DNA of 64,000 nucleotides from the NCBI RefSeq assembly GCF_023155745.1, contig NZ_JAKNUS010000006.1:186001-250000 (forward strand), read 5' to 3'. Positions 34,179 through 42,837 of this stretch are shown here, piece after piece; positions within the stretch are counted from its first letter, which is position 1, and every line of letters begins with the position of its first letter. The position numbers and the translations under genes were made by a program. The notes under the pieces are model-generated. The model saw only the letters and a program-made list of their open reading frames with translations, was not told the DNA's origin and ran no database searches. Source of the stretch: Microbacterium kunmingense (GTDB lineage Bacteria; Actinomycetota; Actinomycetes; Actinomycetales; Microbacteriaceae).

Positions 34179-35258
34179 TCAGCGGCGCGGGTCGTCGCGG
34201 TCGCGCACCGGCGGTTCCGGCCAGACCTTCGCGACGGCCTCGGTGACGCGGATGGAGCCGGTGCTCGGACCGGCGACCGTACCGGCGCCGTCCGAACCCC
34301 GCGGGATCGGGATCTCCTTGCTGTCGCTGACGATCTGCGGGTGGTAGCGGGCCAGTTGGAACACGCCCCACACCGCGATGACGCCGGCGATCAAGAAGCC
34401 GATGTTCGCCCAGAGCGGCGCGGTGGCGGCCTCACCGAGGACGATGAGGCCGATGAGGATCGCCACGATCGGGTCGATCACGGTCAGACCGGCGATGACC
34501 AGGTCGGGCGGCCCGGACGAGTACGCGGTCTGCACGAAGTAGGCGCCCACCCCGGTTCCCACCAGCAGCGCGACGAGGCAGAGGAGGGTGAGCCACTCGA
34601 AGTTCTGGTTCTGGATGCGCACGATGATCACCTTCGCCAGCGTCGCGACGAATCCGTAGATGACCCCGGCGCCCATGATGTAGAAGAGCGCACCCATGCG
34701 CTTGCGCAGCCACACCCAGAGGCCTGCGAAGGCGACGGTGACCACGGCCAGGATGAGGAGGATCGTGATCAGCTGACCGTCGGAGATCGGCGACTCCGTG
34801 GCGAACAGCGCCGCGATCGTGACGAAGATGAAGATCCCCCCCACGCATGCGCCGATCGCGATCAGAGAGCGCCTGGTGGGCTTGTGACCGCTGATGCGGG
34901 CGTTGAGCAACGTGGTGATGACCAGGGCGATGGCCCCGAGCGGTTGCACCACGATCAGTGGGGCGAAGGACAGGGCGGCGAGCTGGCAGACGATCGCGAG
35001 CCCCAGCATCATCGTGCCGATCACCCACGACGGGCGAGACAGCAGACGCAGAAGCTGACCGCCGCTGAGCCCGCCTGCTCCCCCGGCGCCGCTGATCTGT
35101 TCGACCTTGGCGACGCCTCGGTGCTGATACTGCGCGCCGAACGACATGAACACCGCGCCCAGAAGCGCCAGGGGGATGCCGATCAGCAGGCCCGGATTCT
35201 GGAAGACACCGACGAGAACTTCGCCGACATCCTCCAGTTGTACGTCTGCGCTCAGCAC
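34179..35258 (-). CDS. DMT/NIPA-like multi-pass membrane protein
   Basis: 359 residues with nine or ten hydrophobic segments (starting GLLIGIPLALLGAVFMSFG, later PLIVVQPLGAIALVITTLLNA, FVTIAALFA, VLGEAATAPLWANIGFLIAGVIAVWG) and a polar C-terminal tail. The pattern, including APLIVVQPLGA, fits the DMT superfamily and specifically the NIPA-like magnesium-transporter branch found in actinobacteria; the substrate is not shown. GTG 35258 is chosen because TATGGT (35265-35270) ends six bases before it, a leaderless promoter back to back with that of def. Confidence 0.83.
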   Translation of the reverse strand: MLSADVQLEDVGEVLVGVFQNPGLLIGIPLALLGAVFMSFGAQYQHRGVAKVEQISGAGGAGGLSGGQLLRLLSRPSWVIGTMMLGLAIVCQLAALSFAPLIVVQPLGAIALVITTLLNARISGHKPTRRSLIAIGACVGGIFIFVTIAALFATESPISDGQLITILLILAVVTVAFAGLWVWLRKRMGALFYIMGAGVIYGFVATLAKVIIVRIQNQNFEWLTLLCLVALLVGTGVGAYFVQTAYSSGPPDLVIAGLTVIDPIVAILIGLIVLGEAATAPLWANIGFLIAGVIAVWGVFQLARYHPQIVSDSKEIPIPRGSDGAGTVAGPSTGSIRVTEAVAKVWPEPPVRDRDDPRR

Positions 35259-35300
35259 CCCTCGACCATACCTGGCGAGTCCCGTCGATAGGCTCGGGAC
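35259..35300. promoter_or_regulatory. Back-to-back leaderless promoters (DMT gene and def)
   Basis: The 42-bp gap holds -10 TATGGT for the leftward gene (35265-35270) and -10 TAGGCT for def (35289-35294), each six bases from its start codon. The -35 region of each must lie across the other's -10 or start codon, so the two polymerases cannot bind at once. Confidence 0.65.
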
Positions 35301-35867
35301 ATGGCCGTTCGACCGATTCGCATCATGGGAGACCCGGTGCTCCACGCCCCCGCTTCGCCCGTGGAGGACGTCACCGACGAGATCCGCTCGCTCGTCGCGG
35401 ACATGTTCGAAACCATGGACGCAGCACCCGGCGTCGGTCTCGCCGCACCCCAGGTCGGCGTGCCGCTGCGCATCTTCACCTACTCGTATGAGGACGACGA
35501 GGGTCTTCGCTGGCGCGGGGTGATCATCAACCCCGACCTGTGGATGCTGCCGACGGTTCCGGGCGACCCCGACCCGGACGAGGAGTCGGAGGGGTGCCTG
35601 TCGTTCCCGGGGGAACGGTTCCCGCTGCGGCGCTCGGAGCGGGTGCGTGTCACGGGCCACGACCTCGACGGCCGGCCCGTCTCCCTGGATGTGGACGGAT
35701 GGCGCGCCCGGATCCTGCAGCACGAGTTCGACCATCTCGACGGCGTCCTCTACATCGACCGGTTGGATGCCGGGGACGCCAGGATCGTGCAGAAGATCGC
35801 GCGCAAGCGCGGCTGGGGCCGCCCGGGCTCGTCGTGGATGCCGGGCGTGGACGACCTGGACGCCTGA
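35301..35867 (+). CDS. def: Peptide deformylase
   Basis: Removes the formyl group from new N-terminal methionines. 188 residues with all three metal-site motifs: GVGLAAPQVG, EGCLSFPG with ligand C99, and QHEFDHLDG with H141, catalytic E142 and H145. The C-terminal tail (WGRPGSSWMPGVDDLDA) is typical of actinobacterial type I enzymes. Leaderless mRNA is predicted from TAGGCT six bases before the ATG. The 229 bases that follow, up to tRNA-Asn, hold no gene that I can see, only a repeated ATCGACGGGTCG at about 35964 and 35996. Confidence 0.95.
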   Translation: MAVRPIRIMGDPVLHAPASPVEDVTDEIRSLVADMFETMDAAPGVGLAAPQVGVPLRIFTYSYEDDEGLRWRGVIINPDLWMLPTVPGDPDPDEESEGCLSFPGERFPLRRSERVRVTGHDLDGRPVSLDVDGWRARILQHEFDHLDGVLYIDRLDAGDARIVQKIARKRGWGRPGSSWMPGVDDLDA

Positions 35868-36061
35868 CACCGACGTCACGGGGTCGGCAGTGCTGCGCGC
35901 GACCCCTCGGACCTTTTCGATCCGTCAGAAAGTGTCGTCCGGGGTGTCTCCGGGCGACATCGATCGACGGGTCGCGTCCGACTCCGCGGCATCCATCGAC
36001 GGGTCGTGGCCGACCACGAGCGAGCGGAACCGCATCTGCCGCGGCGAGGCTGCGCACGAAG

Positions 36062-36093
36062 AAGCGGCCCGGGGGTGGAGCCCCGAGCCGCTT
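36062..36093 (-). terminator. Terminator of tRNA-Asn
   Basis: Inverted repeat with outer stem AAGCGGC / GCCGCTT and an inner GGGG / CCCC stem, followed on the minus strand by CTTCTTC; it begins four bases after the tRNA 3' end. Confidence 0.75.
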
Positions 36094-36096
36094 GCG

Positions 36097-36169
36097 CTCC
36101 CCCACTTGGACTCGAACCAAGAACCTATCGGTTAACAGCCGATTGCTCTGCCAATTGAGCTATGGAGGA
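36097..36169 (-). tRNA. tRNA-Asn (anticodon GTT)
   Basis: Acceptor TCCTCCA / TGGGGGA (one T-G pair), D arm AGCTCAATTGGCAGAGC, anticodon stem ATCGG / CCGAT with loop CTGTTAA (anticodon GTT), T arm with GGTTCGAGTCC, discriminator G. CCA is not encoded. Confidence 0.96.
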
Positions 36170-36234
36170 ATGCTCCCCCGCCGAAGCGCGGGCAACCCGA
36201 CCATGCTAGCAAACGTGCGAGGGTGCCCGTGACA

Positions 36235-37020
36235 TCAGGAGGCGGCGCGCCGCCGATCGTCTGCACCGCCGGGCGTCCACAGCAGATCATCCAGGTGTGC
36301 GCCTGCGGCGACGGGGTGCCCCCCGCGCAGCACGAGAACCTGCGCACCCAGGTCGCGCGCGACCTCGTCCTCGTTGGTGACGATGACACTCGCCATCCCG
36401 ACGTCGTCCCGGCGCCGGGCGATGGCCTCGTGCGCTGCCCGACGAACCTCGACGTCCATGTTGGCGAACGGCTCGTCGGCGAGGAGGACGGTGGGCTGCA
36501 GCATGAGGGCGCGCGCGAAGGCGACGCGCTGGCGCATGCCCGCGCTGAGCTCGTAGGGGTACTTCGCCGCCGCGCCGAGGGGGAGCATCATCTCGTCCAG
36601 GAGCGCCGCGACGCGGATCGACAGCGCGCGCTGGTTCACGCGACGATCGCGGCTGGTCACCGGTTCGGCGATCGTCTCCGACACCGTCAGCCGCGCGGGC
36701 AGCTTCGCGCCCGCGCTCTGCGGCAGGAAGCCGGCGACGTAGGTGAGCACGCGGTGCTTGCGACCCGGGCGCCGTACCGAGATGCCCTCCACGAGCGCAT
36801 CTCCGCCCACCACGCCCAGATCGGCCGGCGCATGCCCGGCGAGCATCGCCAGCAGACTGGACTTGCCCGCCCCGGTCGGCCCCATCACCGCCAGAGTGCC
36901 CGCGCGCGGCAGCCGGAACGACACTCCCTCGACGACGCGCAGAGCGCCGGGGCGGGGATTCCATGCCAGCGAGAGGTCGCGGCTGTCGATCGCGACGTCA
37001 TCGTCTCGCGGCGGGGCCAT
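36235..37020 (-). CDS. Orphan ABC transporter ATP-binding protein
   Basis: 261 residues with Walker A GPTGAGKSS near residue 48, a Q-loop region (AGFLPQSAG), signature LSAGMRQRVAFARAL near residue 158 and Walker B VLLADEP. The H-loop histidine is replaced by Asn (IVTNED), which may lower ATPase activity. The order and the KYPYELSAGM pattern are like oligopeptide (Opp/Dpp) or related importers. No permease or binding protein is nearby. CATGAT (37027-37032) ends six bases before ATG 37020, so it may be leaderless with its own promoter. Confidence 0.85.
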   Translation of the reverse strand: MAPPRDDDVAIDSRDLSLAWNPRPGALRVVEGVSFRLPRAGTLAVMGPTGAGKSSLLAMLAGHAPADLGVVGGDALVEGISVRRPGRKHRVLTYVAGFLPQSAGAKLPARLTVSETIAEPVTSRDRRVNQRALSIRVAALLDEMMLPLGAAAKYPYELSAGMRQRVAFARALMLQPTVLLADEPFANMDVEVRRAAHEAIARRRDDVGMASVIVTNEDEVARDLGAQVLVLRGGHPVAAGAHLDDLLWTPGGADDRRRAAS

Positions 37021-37063
37021 AGCCCCATCATGCCTCGTCGACGGCGTGGCGGCGACCGCCGCG

Positions 37064-38971
37064 TCAGCTCTCGGCCGTCACGGCCTGACGATCGTGATCG
37101 AGCTCACGCAGTCGCAGGCGCACCGCGCGACCCTCGTCGGACTCGGGGGCCACGCGCTGGATGGCACGGAGCAGCTCGCGCTTCTCATCCTCAATCCCCC
37201 GCAGCACGACGCGGCGGGCGAGATCGGCGGTCGAGGCGACGGCGGCGTCGTCGGTCAGCGCCGGAAAGGCGCGGGTGAGGAGCTCGGCGGCGAGCGAGCG
37301 GTAGGGCTCGCGCACCGCCGACACCGCATCCGCCGCCCACCCCACGCGATCGAGATCGGGGACGGCGGCGAGCGTCTGCCGGACGGCCTCGAGCGCGGGT
37401 ACCCGGAACGGCTGTCCGAGGGCGCGGGTGCGCAGCGCGTCGTCGATGCGATGTCCGAACTGCAGGAACCCTGTCAGAGCGTCGCGCTCCAGCGCGGCGT
37501 CGGCGGTGCGAGGGAGGGTGGCGACACTCGGCCGGACGAGGTCGGCATCCCCCGCTCTCGGCTCCCCCTCGGCGGTTCGGTCGGGGCTGGGGCGCTCCCG
37601 ATCACGCTCGCGCGAGGTCCGGCCCTGGGCTTCGACGTCGGGACCGCGGCTGGCGCCGCGTGCCGCTCGTTCGACCGCGGCGGAGACCTCCGCGAGGTCG
37701 AGGCCCAGCCGCCGCGCCAGCACGCGCGTGTACCCGGGGCGAAGCGCCGGGTCGCGGATCTCCGCCACGATGGGCGCCGCCGCGCGGAGCGCTCCGGCCC
37801 GCCCCTCCACCGTCGCCAGGTCGAATCCCGCCAGCCGCTGGTCGATCACGAACTCGAACATGGGGGCCTTGTGGTCCATGAGCGCGCGCACCGCGGCATC
37901 CCCCTTGGCCATGCGCAGGTCGCAGGGATCCAGCCCCTCGGGCGCCACCGCGACGTAGGTCTGCGCGGCGAAGCGCTTCTCGTCGCCGAAGGCGCGCAGC
38001 GCCGCCTTCTGCCCCGCCGCATCGGGGTCGAAGGTGAAGACGACCTCGCCCGCCGCGCTGTCGTCGCCCATGACCCGCCGGAGCACGGTGATGTGGTCGG
38101 ACCCGAACGCGGTGCCGCACGTGGCGACCGCGGTGGTCACCCCGGCGAGGTGGCAGGCCATGACGTCGGTATAGCCCTCGACGACCACCACGCGGTGATC
38201 GCGGGAGATGTCGCGCTTGGCGAGGTCGAGTCCGTAGAGCACCTGCGCCTTCCGGTAGATCGGCGTCTCCGGGGTGTTGAGGTACTTCGGGCCGCCGTCG
38301 TCCTCGTACAGCTTGCGCGCGCCGAACCCGATCACCTGCCCCGTGACATCCCGGATCGGCCACACGAGGCGGCCGCGGAAACGATCGTAGACACCCCGCT
38401 GCCCCTGGGAGATCAGCCCGGCCGTCGTCAGCTCCTCCCGGGTGAATCCCCGGCCGGTGAGGTGATCCATCAGGTGGGACCACCCTCGCGGCGCGTAGCC
38501 CACGCCGAAGTGCGCGGCAGCGCCGGCGTCGAAACCGCGTTCGCCGAGGAACATGCGCGCCGCCGCGGCGTCGGGGGTGACGAGCTGGGAGCGGAAGTAC
38601 TCCGCCGCCGCGGCGTTCGCCGCGTACAGCCGGCTGCGGCCGGTCGTCTCGGGCGCGGCGCCGCCGTCCTCGTAGTGGAGCGCGTAGCCGATCCGTCCGG
38701 CGAGACGCTCGACGGCCTCGGTGAACGACACGTGATCCATCTTCCGGAGGAAGGTGTACACGTCGCCGGACTCCCCGCACCCGAAGCAGTGGTAGAAACC
38801 GACCTGGGGGCGGACGTGGAAGCTCGGACTGCGCTCGTCGTGGAACGGGCAGAGCCCCTTCAGCGACCCCACCCCCGCGGATTTCAAGGCCACACGCTCG
38901 CCGATGACGTCGCCGATGTTGGTGCGGGCCTTGACCTCCTCGACGTCGGCCTGGCGGATGCGGCCGGCCAT
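37064..38971 (-). CDS. dnaG: DNA primase
   Basis: Makes the RNA primers for replication. 635 residues: N-terminal CHC2 zinc finger (CPFHDERSPSFHV...YHCFGCGESGD, residues about 40-65), TOPRIM catalytic core with VVVEGYTDVMACHLAG and FTFDPDAAGQKAALRAF, and a C-terminal helicase-binding domain. ATG 38971 overlaps the dgt stop by one base (TGATG) and the zinc finger sits at the standard distance from it; the longer open frame is antisense noise. dgt-dnaG order is common in actinobacteria. Confidence 0.95.
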   Translation of the reverse strand: MAGRIRQADVEEVKARTNIGDVIGERVALKSAGVGSLKGLCPFHDERSPSFHVRPQVGFYHCFGCGESGDVYTFLRKMDHVSFTEAVERLAGRIGYALHYEDGGAAPETTGRSRLYAANAAAAEYFRSQLVTPDAAAARMFLGERGFDAGAAAHFGVGYAPRGWSHLMDHLTGRGFTREELTTAGLISQGQRGVYDRFRGRLVWPIRDVTGQVIGFGARKLYEDDGGPKYLNTPETPIYRKAQVLYGLDLAKRDISRDHRVVVVEGYTDVMACHLAGVTTAVATCGTAFGSDHITVLRRVMGDDSAAGEVVFTFDPDAAGQKAALRAFGDEKRFAAQTYVAVAPEGLDPCDLRMAKGDAAVRALMDHKAPMFEFVIDQRLAGFDLATVEGRAGALRAAAPIVAEIRDPALRPGYTRVLARRLGLDLAEVSAAVERAARGASRGPDVEAQGRTSRERDRERPSPDRTAEGEPRAGDADLVRPSVATLPRTADAALERDALTGFLQFGHRIDDALRTRALGQPFRVPALEAVRQTLAAVPDLDRVGWAADAVSAVREPYRSLAAELLTRAFPALTDDAAVASTADLARRVVLRGIEDEKRELLRAIQRVAPESDEGRAVRLRLRELDHDRQAVTAES

Positions 38972-40374
38972 CAGTCCGCCGCCCTGTCCGGCGTCGCTCG
39001 ATGCGATCCGGGAGCCCAGATGCCGAGGGCGGCCGCGTCGATCTCGCCCACCAGGCGCGTGTGCCAGGCCAGGGCGAGCTGATCGGTGAGGCTCGCCACC
39101 TGATCCACGATGACCCGGCGCCGGGCGGTCTCGGTCTCGGCGGCGGCGAAGTCCTCGGCATGCATGGCGTCGAGGTGCGCCGGATCGTCCCACAGGGCCG
39201 TCGCAAGCCGCTTGAGCGCGCGGCGCTGCTCCTTGTAAAGGGCCTTCCGGCCGTCGATCGAGACCACGGTGGCACCGATGATCCCCTTGAGGACCGCCAT
39301 CTCGGCCTCGATGACACGCGGGACCACGACGTGGGCGCGGTAGCGCGTGAGGACGGAGGTCTCGTACGCCTCCCGGGTGGCGGTCGTCGCCGCTCGGGCG
39401 AAACGGCCGATGAGGTCGGACGTGAGGTTCTTCAGCCGCGCGAGATCGTGGCGGGTGCCTCGGAACTCGGCGATCCACTCCGGGAGGCGCATGAGGCGGT
39501 ACAGGGCGTCGGCGAGCTCGTCGCGGGCGAAGTCGAAGCCCACCCACGCCTGGATCGCGGTGAGAAGACCCTCGTGCTCGGCGCGGTCGGCGAGCCGGGC
39601 CGGGTCGAGGTAGCCGTTGACGACGGCGTCTTCGAAGTCGTGGACCGAATACGCGATGTCGTCGGAGAGGTCCATGACCTCCGCCTCGATGCATCGCACG
39701 CGTCCCGGCGCGCCCTCGCGCATCCACCGGAAGACCGGCTCGTCGTCGGGATACACGCCGAACTTCAGCCGGCCCCCCGGGTCGGGCACCGGATGATCGG
39801 CGGTCCACGGGTATTTGCAGGTCGCATCGAGACTCGCGCGCGTGAGATTCAGTCCGACGCTCCGCCCGGCGGTGTCGAAGACCTTAGGCTCGAGCCGCGA
39901 GAGGATCCGAAGGGTCTGGGCATTGCCCTCGAAACCGCCGATGCTCTCGGCCCAGTCGTTGAGCGCGCGCTCGCCGTTGTGACCGAACGGCGGATGCCCC
40001 AGGTCGTGGCTGAGGCACGCGGTGTCGACGACGTCGGGCGAGAGCCGAAGGGCGGTGGCGAGCTCGCGCCCGACCTGGGCGACCTCGAGCGAATGCGTCA
40101 GCCGGTTGCGAGCGAAATCGGCGGGGCTCGCCGGGCTCAGCACCTGCGTCTTGGCCGCCAGTCGTCGCAGCGCCGCCGAATGCAGCACGCGTGCGCGGTC
40201 GCGGGCGAAGTCGTCCCGCTGGGAGCGGTGGGTCTCAGTGTGGAAGCGCTCCGCGTCCACATCGGAGTACCCGGTCGGTCGGCCGGGGGCGACGCCGAGC
40301 CCCGCCCCGCCGTTCCAGGTCGCGGGCCCGCCGTGGCCGACCACGGCACCAGCCCCCACCGGGTCAGCCACCAC
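38971..40374 (-). CDS. dgt: dGTP triphosphohydrolase-like HD protein
   Basis: Hydrolyses dNTPs to nucleoside and triphosphate. 467 residues with the HD-domain ligands in RNRLTHSLEVAQVGREL and CLSHDLGHPPFGHNGE, then MDLSDDIAYSVHDFEDAV and a long helical C-terminal part. The start is uncertain: GTG codons at 40374 and 40371 both overlap the dusB stop, and other GTGs follow; the first recognisable homology (YSDVDAERF) begins near residue 38. It is coupled to dnaG downstream and dusB upstream. Confidence 0.9.
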   Translation of the reverse strand: MVADPVGAGAVVGHGGPATWNGGAGLGVAPGRPTGYSDVDAERFHTETHRSQRDDFARDRARVLHSAALRRLAAKTQVLSPASPADFARNRLTHSLEVAQVGRELATALRLSPDVVDTACLSHDLGHPPFGHNGERALNDWAESIGGFEGNAQTLRILSRLEPKVFDTAGRSVGLNLTRASLDATCKYPWTADHPVPDPGGRLKFGVYPDDEPVFRWMREGAPGRVRCIEAEVMDLSDDIAYSVHDFEDAVVNGYLDPARLADRAEHEGLLTAIQAWVGFDFARDELADALYRLMRLPEWIAEFRGTRHDLARLKNLTSDLIGRFARAATTATREAYETSVLTRYRAHVVVPRVIEAEMAVLKGIIGATVVSIDGRKALYKEQRRALKRLATALWDDPAHLDAMHAEDFAAAETETARRRVIVDQVASLTDQLALAWHTRLVGEIDAAALGIWAPGSHRATPDRAAD

Positions 40375-41530
40375 TGTGATCGAGCTCGGCCTCGGCAAGG
40401 CGGGAAGAGGCCTCGGCCCCGATGTCGCGGCTGTCCAGCCACCCGTCGGGGAGGGCCGGTCGCTTCGGCGTGCCGGCGCGGCCGCGCTGCCCCTCCGCGG
40501 CGGCACCCGGGTAGGGTGCGTCGAGGTCGAGGGTCTCCAGCAGAGCGTCGATCTCCGCGAGCGTGGACACCGTCGCCAGCCGAGCCCGGGTGTCGCCGCC
40601 GACCGGGTAACCCTTGAAGTACCAGGCGACGTGCTTGCGGATGTCACGACACCCGCGGCCCTCGTCGTCGAAGAACTCCACGAGGAGCTCCGCGTGACGT
40701 CGGAATGCCCGCGCGACGAAGGCGAGGGTCGCATCCACCGGCTCGCCGGCGGCGCTGCCGTCCCGGCCGAGCGCGCGCGCGAGGTCGCCGAAGAGCCACG
40801 GGCGACCGAGGCATCCGCGGCCGACGACGACTCCGTCGCATCCGGTCTCCGCCATCATGCGCACGGCGTCATCGGCAGACCAGATGTCGCCGTTTCCGAG
40901 GACCGGGATGCTGGTGACCGCCTCCTTCAACGCGGTGATGGCCGCCCAGTCGGCGGTGCCGGAGTAGAACTGCGAGGCCGTCCGGGCGTGGAGGGCGACC
41001 GCGGCGATACCGGCGTCCTCGGCGATCCGGCCCGCCTCGAGATAGGTCAGGTGGTCGTCGTCGATGCCCTTTCGCATCTTCACCGTGACCGGGATGGCAC
41101 CACCGGCACGGGCGGCACGGGTGACGATGTCGCGGAAGAGATCGCGCTTCCACGGCAGGGCCGCTCCCCCGCCTTTGCGCGTGACCTTGGGCACCGGGCA
41201 ACCGAAGTTGAGGTCGATGTGGTCGGCGCGGTCCTCCTCCACCAGGAGCCTCACGGCGGCTTCGACGGTGGCGGGGTCGACGCCGTACAGCTGGATGGAG
41301 CGCGGGACCTCGGACTCGTGGTGGGTGATCAGTCGCATCGTGGTGGCGTTGCGCTCCACCAGCGCGCGCGAGGTGATCATCTCGCTCACGTACAGACCGG
41401 CCCCGTACTCTCGGCACAGCCGCCGGAAAGCGGTGTTGGTGATGCCGGCCATCGGGGCGAGCACGACCGGTGCGTCCAGGGTCAGCGGACCGATCCGAAG
41501 GGTCGGGGCTGGGGCGACGGCAAGTGACAC
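40364..41530 (-). CDS. dusB: tRNA-dihydrouridine synthase, DusB/nifR3 type
   Basis: FMN enzyme that reduces uridine in the tRNA D loop. 388 residues: VLAPMAGITNTAFRRLCREYGA near the N-terminus, the active-site motif NFGCPVPKVTRKGGGAAL with the catalytic Cys, VTVKMRKGIDDDH, LHARTASQFY, VLGNGDIW and VVVGRGCLGRPW (FMN phosphate). GTG 41530 is chosen because GAGAAT (41537-41542) ends six bases upstream, a leaderless promoter facing that of the peroxidase gene. The open frame upstream is antisense to that gene. First gene of dusB-dgt-dnaG. Confidence 0.92.
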   Translation of the reverse strand: MSLAVAPAPTLRIGPLTLDAPVVLAPMAGITNTAFRRLCREYGAGLYVSEMITSRALVERNATTMRLITHHESEVPRSIQLYGVDPATVEAAVRLLVEEDRADHIDLNFGCPVPKVTRKGGGAALPWKRDLFRDIVTRAARAGGAIPVTVKMRKGIDDDHLTYLEAGRIAEDAGIAAVALHARTASQFYSGTADWAAITALKEAVTSIPVLGNGDIWSADDAVRMMAETGCDGVVVGRGCLGRPWLFGDLARALGRDGSAAGEPVDATLAFVARAFRRHAELLVEFFDDEGRGCRDIRKHVAWYFKGYPVGGDTRARLATVSTLAEIDALLETLDLDAPYPGAAAEGQRGRAGTPKRPALPDGWLDSRDIGAEASSRLAEAELDHSGG

Positions 41531-41587
41531 CTCTGTATTCTCCCATCCTCGCGGCCAGGGTCGCGAAAGTGGATTTAGCCTGGGGAT
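41531..41587. promoter_or_regulatory. Divergent leaderless promoters (dusB and glutathione peroxidase)
   Basis: In 57 bp: -10 GAGAAT (41537-41542, minus) for dusB and -10 TAGCCT (41576-41581, plus) for the peroxidase, each six bases from the start codon. Confidence 0.5.
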
Positions 41588-42094
41588 ATGACCTCCGAAG
41601 CCACCCTCAGCGATCTGCGTTCCATCCCGTTCACGACCGCCGACGGCGGCACCGCGACGCTCGGCGACTACGCCGACAGGGTCGTGCTGGTCGTCAACGT
41701 CGCCTCGCGCTGCGGCCTCGCCCCCCAGTACGAGCAGCTCGAGGAATTGCAGCGCACCTACGGCGACCGCGGCTTCATCGTCCTCGGCTTCCCCTGCAAC
41801 CAGTTCATGGGGCAGGAGCCGGGTTCCATGGACGAGATCCTCGAGTACTGCTCCACCACCTGGGGGGTGACCTTCCCGATCCAGGAGAAGGTCAAGGTCA
41901 ACGGCAACGGCGCAGCGCCCGTCTACAAGGCTCTCAAGCGGGCGAAAGATCTCGAGGGAAAGAAGGGGCCGATCATCTGGAACTTCGAGAAGTTCCTCCT
42001 CACCCCCTCGGGAGAGGTGCACCGCTTCCGCCCGAACATCACGCCCGACGACCCCGCGATCATCGCGATCATCGAGGCCAACCTCCCCCGCTGA
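41588..42094 (+). CDS. Glutathione-peroxidase-family thiol peroxidase
   Basis: 168 residues of the GPx family with catalytic C42 (NVASRCGLAPQY), the Gln of FPCNQFMGQEPG and the Trp of WNFEKFLL completing the tetrad. Cysteine replaces selenocysteine. The Cys in FPCNQF is the usual site for the structural motif; actinobacterial members are generally reduced by thioredoxin, since these organisms use mycothiol rather than glutathione. Cytosolic. Leaderless start predicted from TAGCCT at 41576-41581. Confidence 0.92.
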   Translation: MTSEATLSDLRSIPFTTADGGTATLGDYADRVVLVVNVASRCGLAPQYEQLEELQRTYGDRGFIVLGFPCNQFMGQEPGSMDEILEYCSTTWGVTFPIQEKVKVNGNGAAPVYKALKRAKDLEGKKGPIIWNFEKFLLTPSGEVHRFRPNITPDDPAIIAIIEANLPR

Positions 42095-42117
42095 GTCAGA
42101 CCGGAACCGGACTCAGC
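42090..42117. terminator. Bidirectional hairpin containing both stop codons
   Basis: Inverted repeat GCTGAGTC / GACTCAGC with a 12-base centre. The peroxidase stop (42092-42094) and the DsbA-like stop (42113-42115) both lie in the stem. Confidence 0.65.
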
Positions 42118-42808
42118 CCGCGGTCGCGGCGGATTCCCTCTGGGTGGGCGATCGGCGCTCCGACCAGACTTGACGGAGGATCTGCGCGAACGCCTCCGCG
42201 GGCTGCGCTCCCGAGACGCCGTAGGTGCCGTCGATCACGTAGAACGGCACACCGGTGATCCCGTAGGCCTGCGCCTGCGCCTGATCCCGTCGCACATCCG
42301 TGGTGTACCGATCGGTCGTCACGATCTCGCGCGCCGCGTCCTCGTCGAGACCGGCGTCGACCGCGAGGCGAACGAGCTCGTCGTCCTCGCCGACATGGCG
42401 ACCCTCCGTGAAGTACGCCGACATCAGCCGTTCGACCAGCTCGAGCTGTCGGCCCTGCTCCTTGGCGAAGTGGAGCAGACGGTGGGCCTTGCCCGTGTTC
42501 GCGTGGTGCAGCAGGTCGTAGCGGTACGCCAGGCCCGATCCCTTGGCGACCTCGGTGACCCGGTCGATCATCTGCTGTGCCCGCTCGGGGCTCACGCCCT
42601 TCCGCTCGGCGAGGTAGTCGACCTCGCTCCCGTCGTAGTCGGGTGGGGTGTCGGGGGCGAGCTCGTAGGAGTGGTACACGATCTCGACCTCGGGGGCGTC
42701 GTCATCAGCCCGGGTCTGGGCCAGACCCGCTTCGAGGTTGCGCTTGCCGATGTAGCACCACGGGCAGGCGATGTCGCTCCATACGTCGAGCCGGAGGGGT
42801 TCAGTCAT
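42113..42808 (-). CDS. DsbA-family oxidoreductase (FrnE-like)
   Basis: 231-residue thioredoxin-fold protein with the redox motif CPWC at residues 15-18 (VWSDIACPWCYIGKRNLE), the helical insert, and the cis-Pro segment GITGVPFYVIDG near residue 190. There is no signal peptide, so it is cytosolic, like FrnE/2-hydroxychromene isomerase relatives. The exact substrate is unknown. ATG 42808 is used; ATG 42823, five codons earlier, is possible. It follows uppS by 29 bases. Confidence 0.88.
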   Translation of the reverse strand: MTEPLRLDVWSDIACPWCYIGKRNLEAGLAQTRADDDAPEVEIVYHSYELAPDTPPDYDGSEVDYLAERKGVSPERAQQMIDRVTEVAKGSGLAYRYDLLHHANTGKAHRLLHFAKEQGRQLELVERLMSAYFTEGRHVGEDDELVRLAVDAGLDEDAAREIVTTDRYTTDVRRDQAQAQAYGITGVPFYVIDGTYGVSGAQPAEAFAQILRQVWSERRSPTQRESAATAG

Positions 42809-42837
42809 ATCGACCACAACCATCCCCCGCGGCGTCG

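Noticed and set aside
35868-36096. Small gene between def and tRNA-Asn
   Set aside because: Frames in the 229-bp gap lack an SD and a recognisable protein; the region holds a 12-base direct repeat and the tRNA terminator only.
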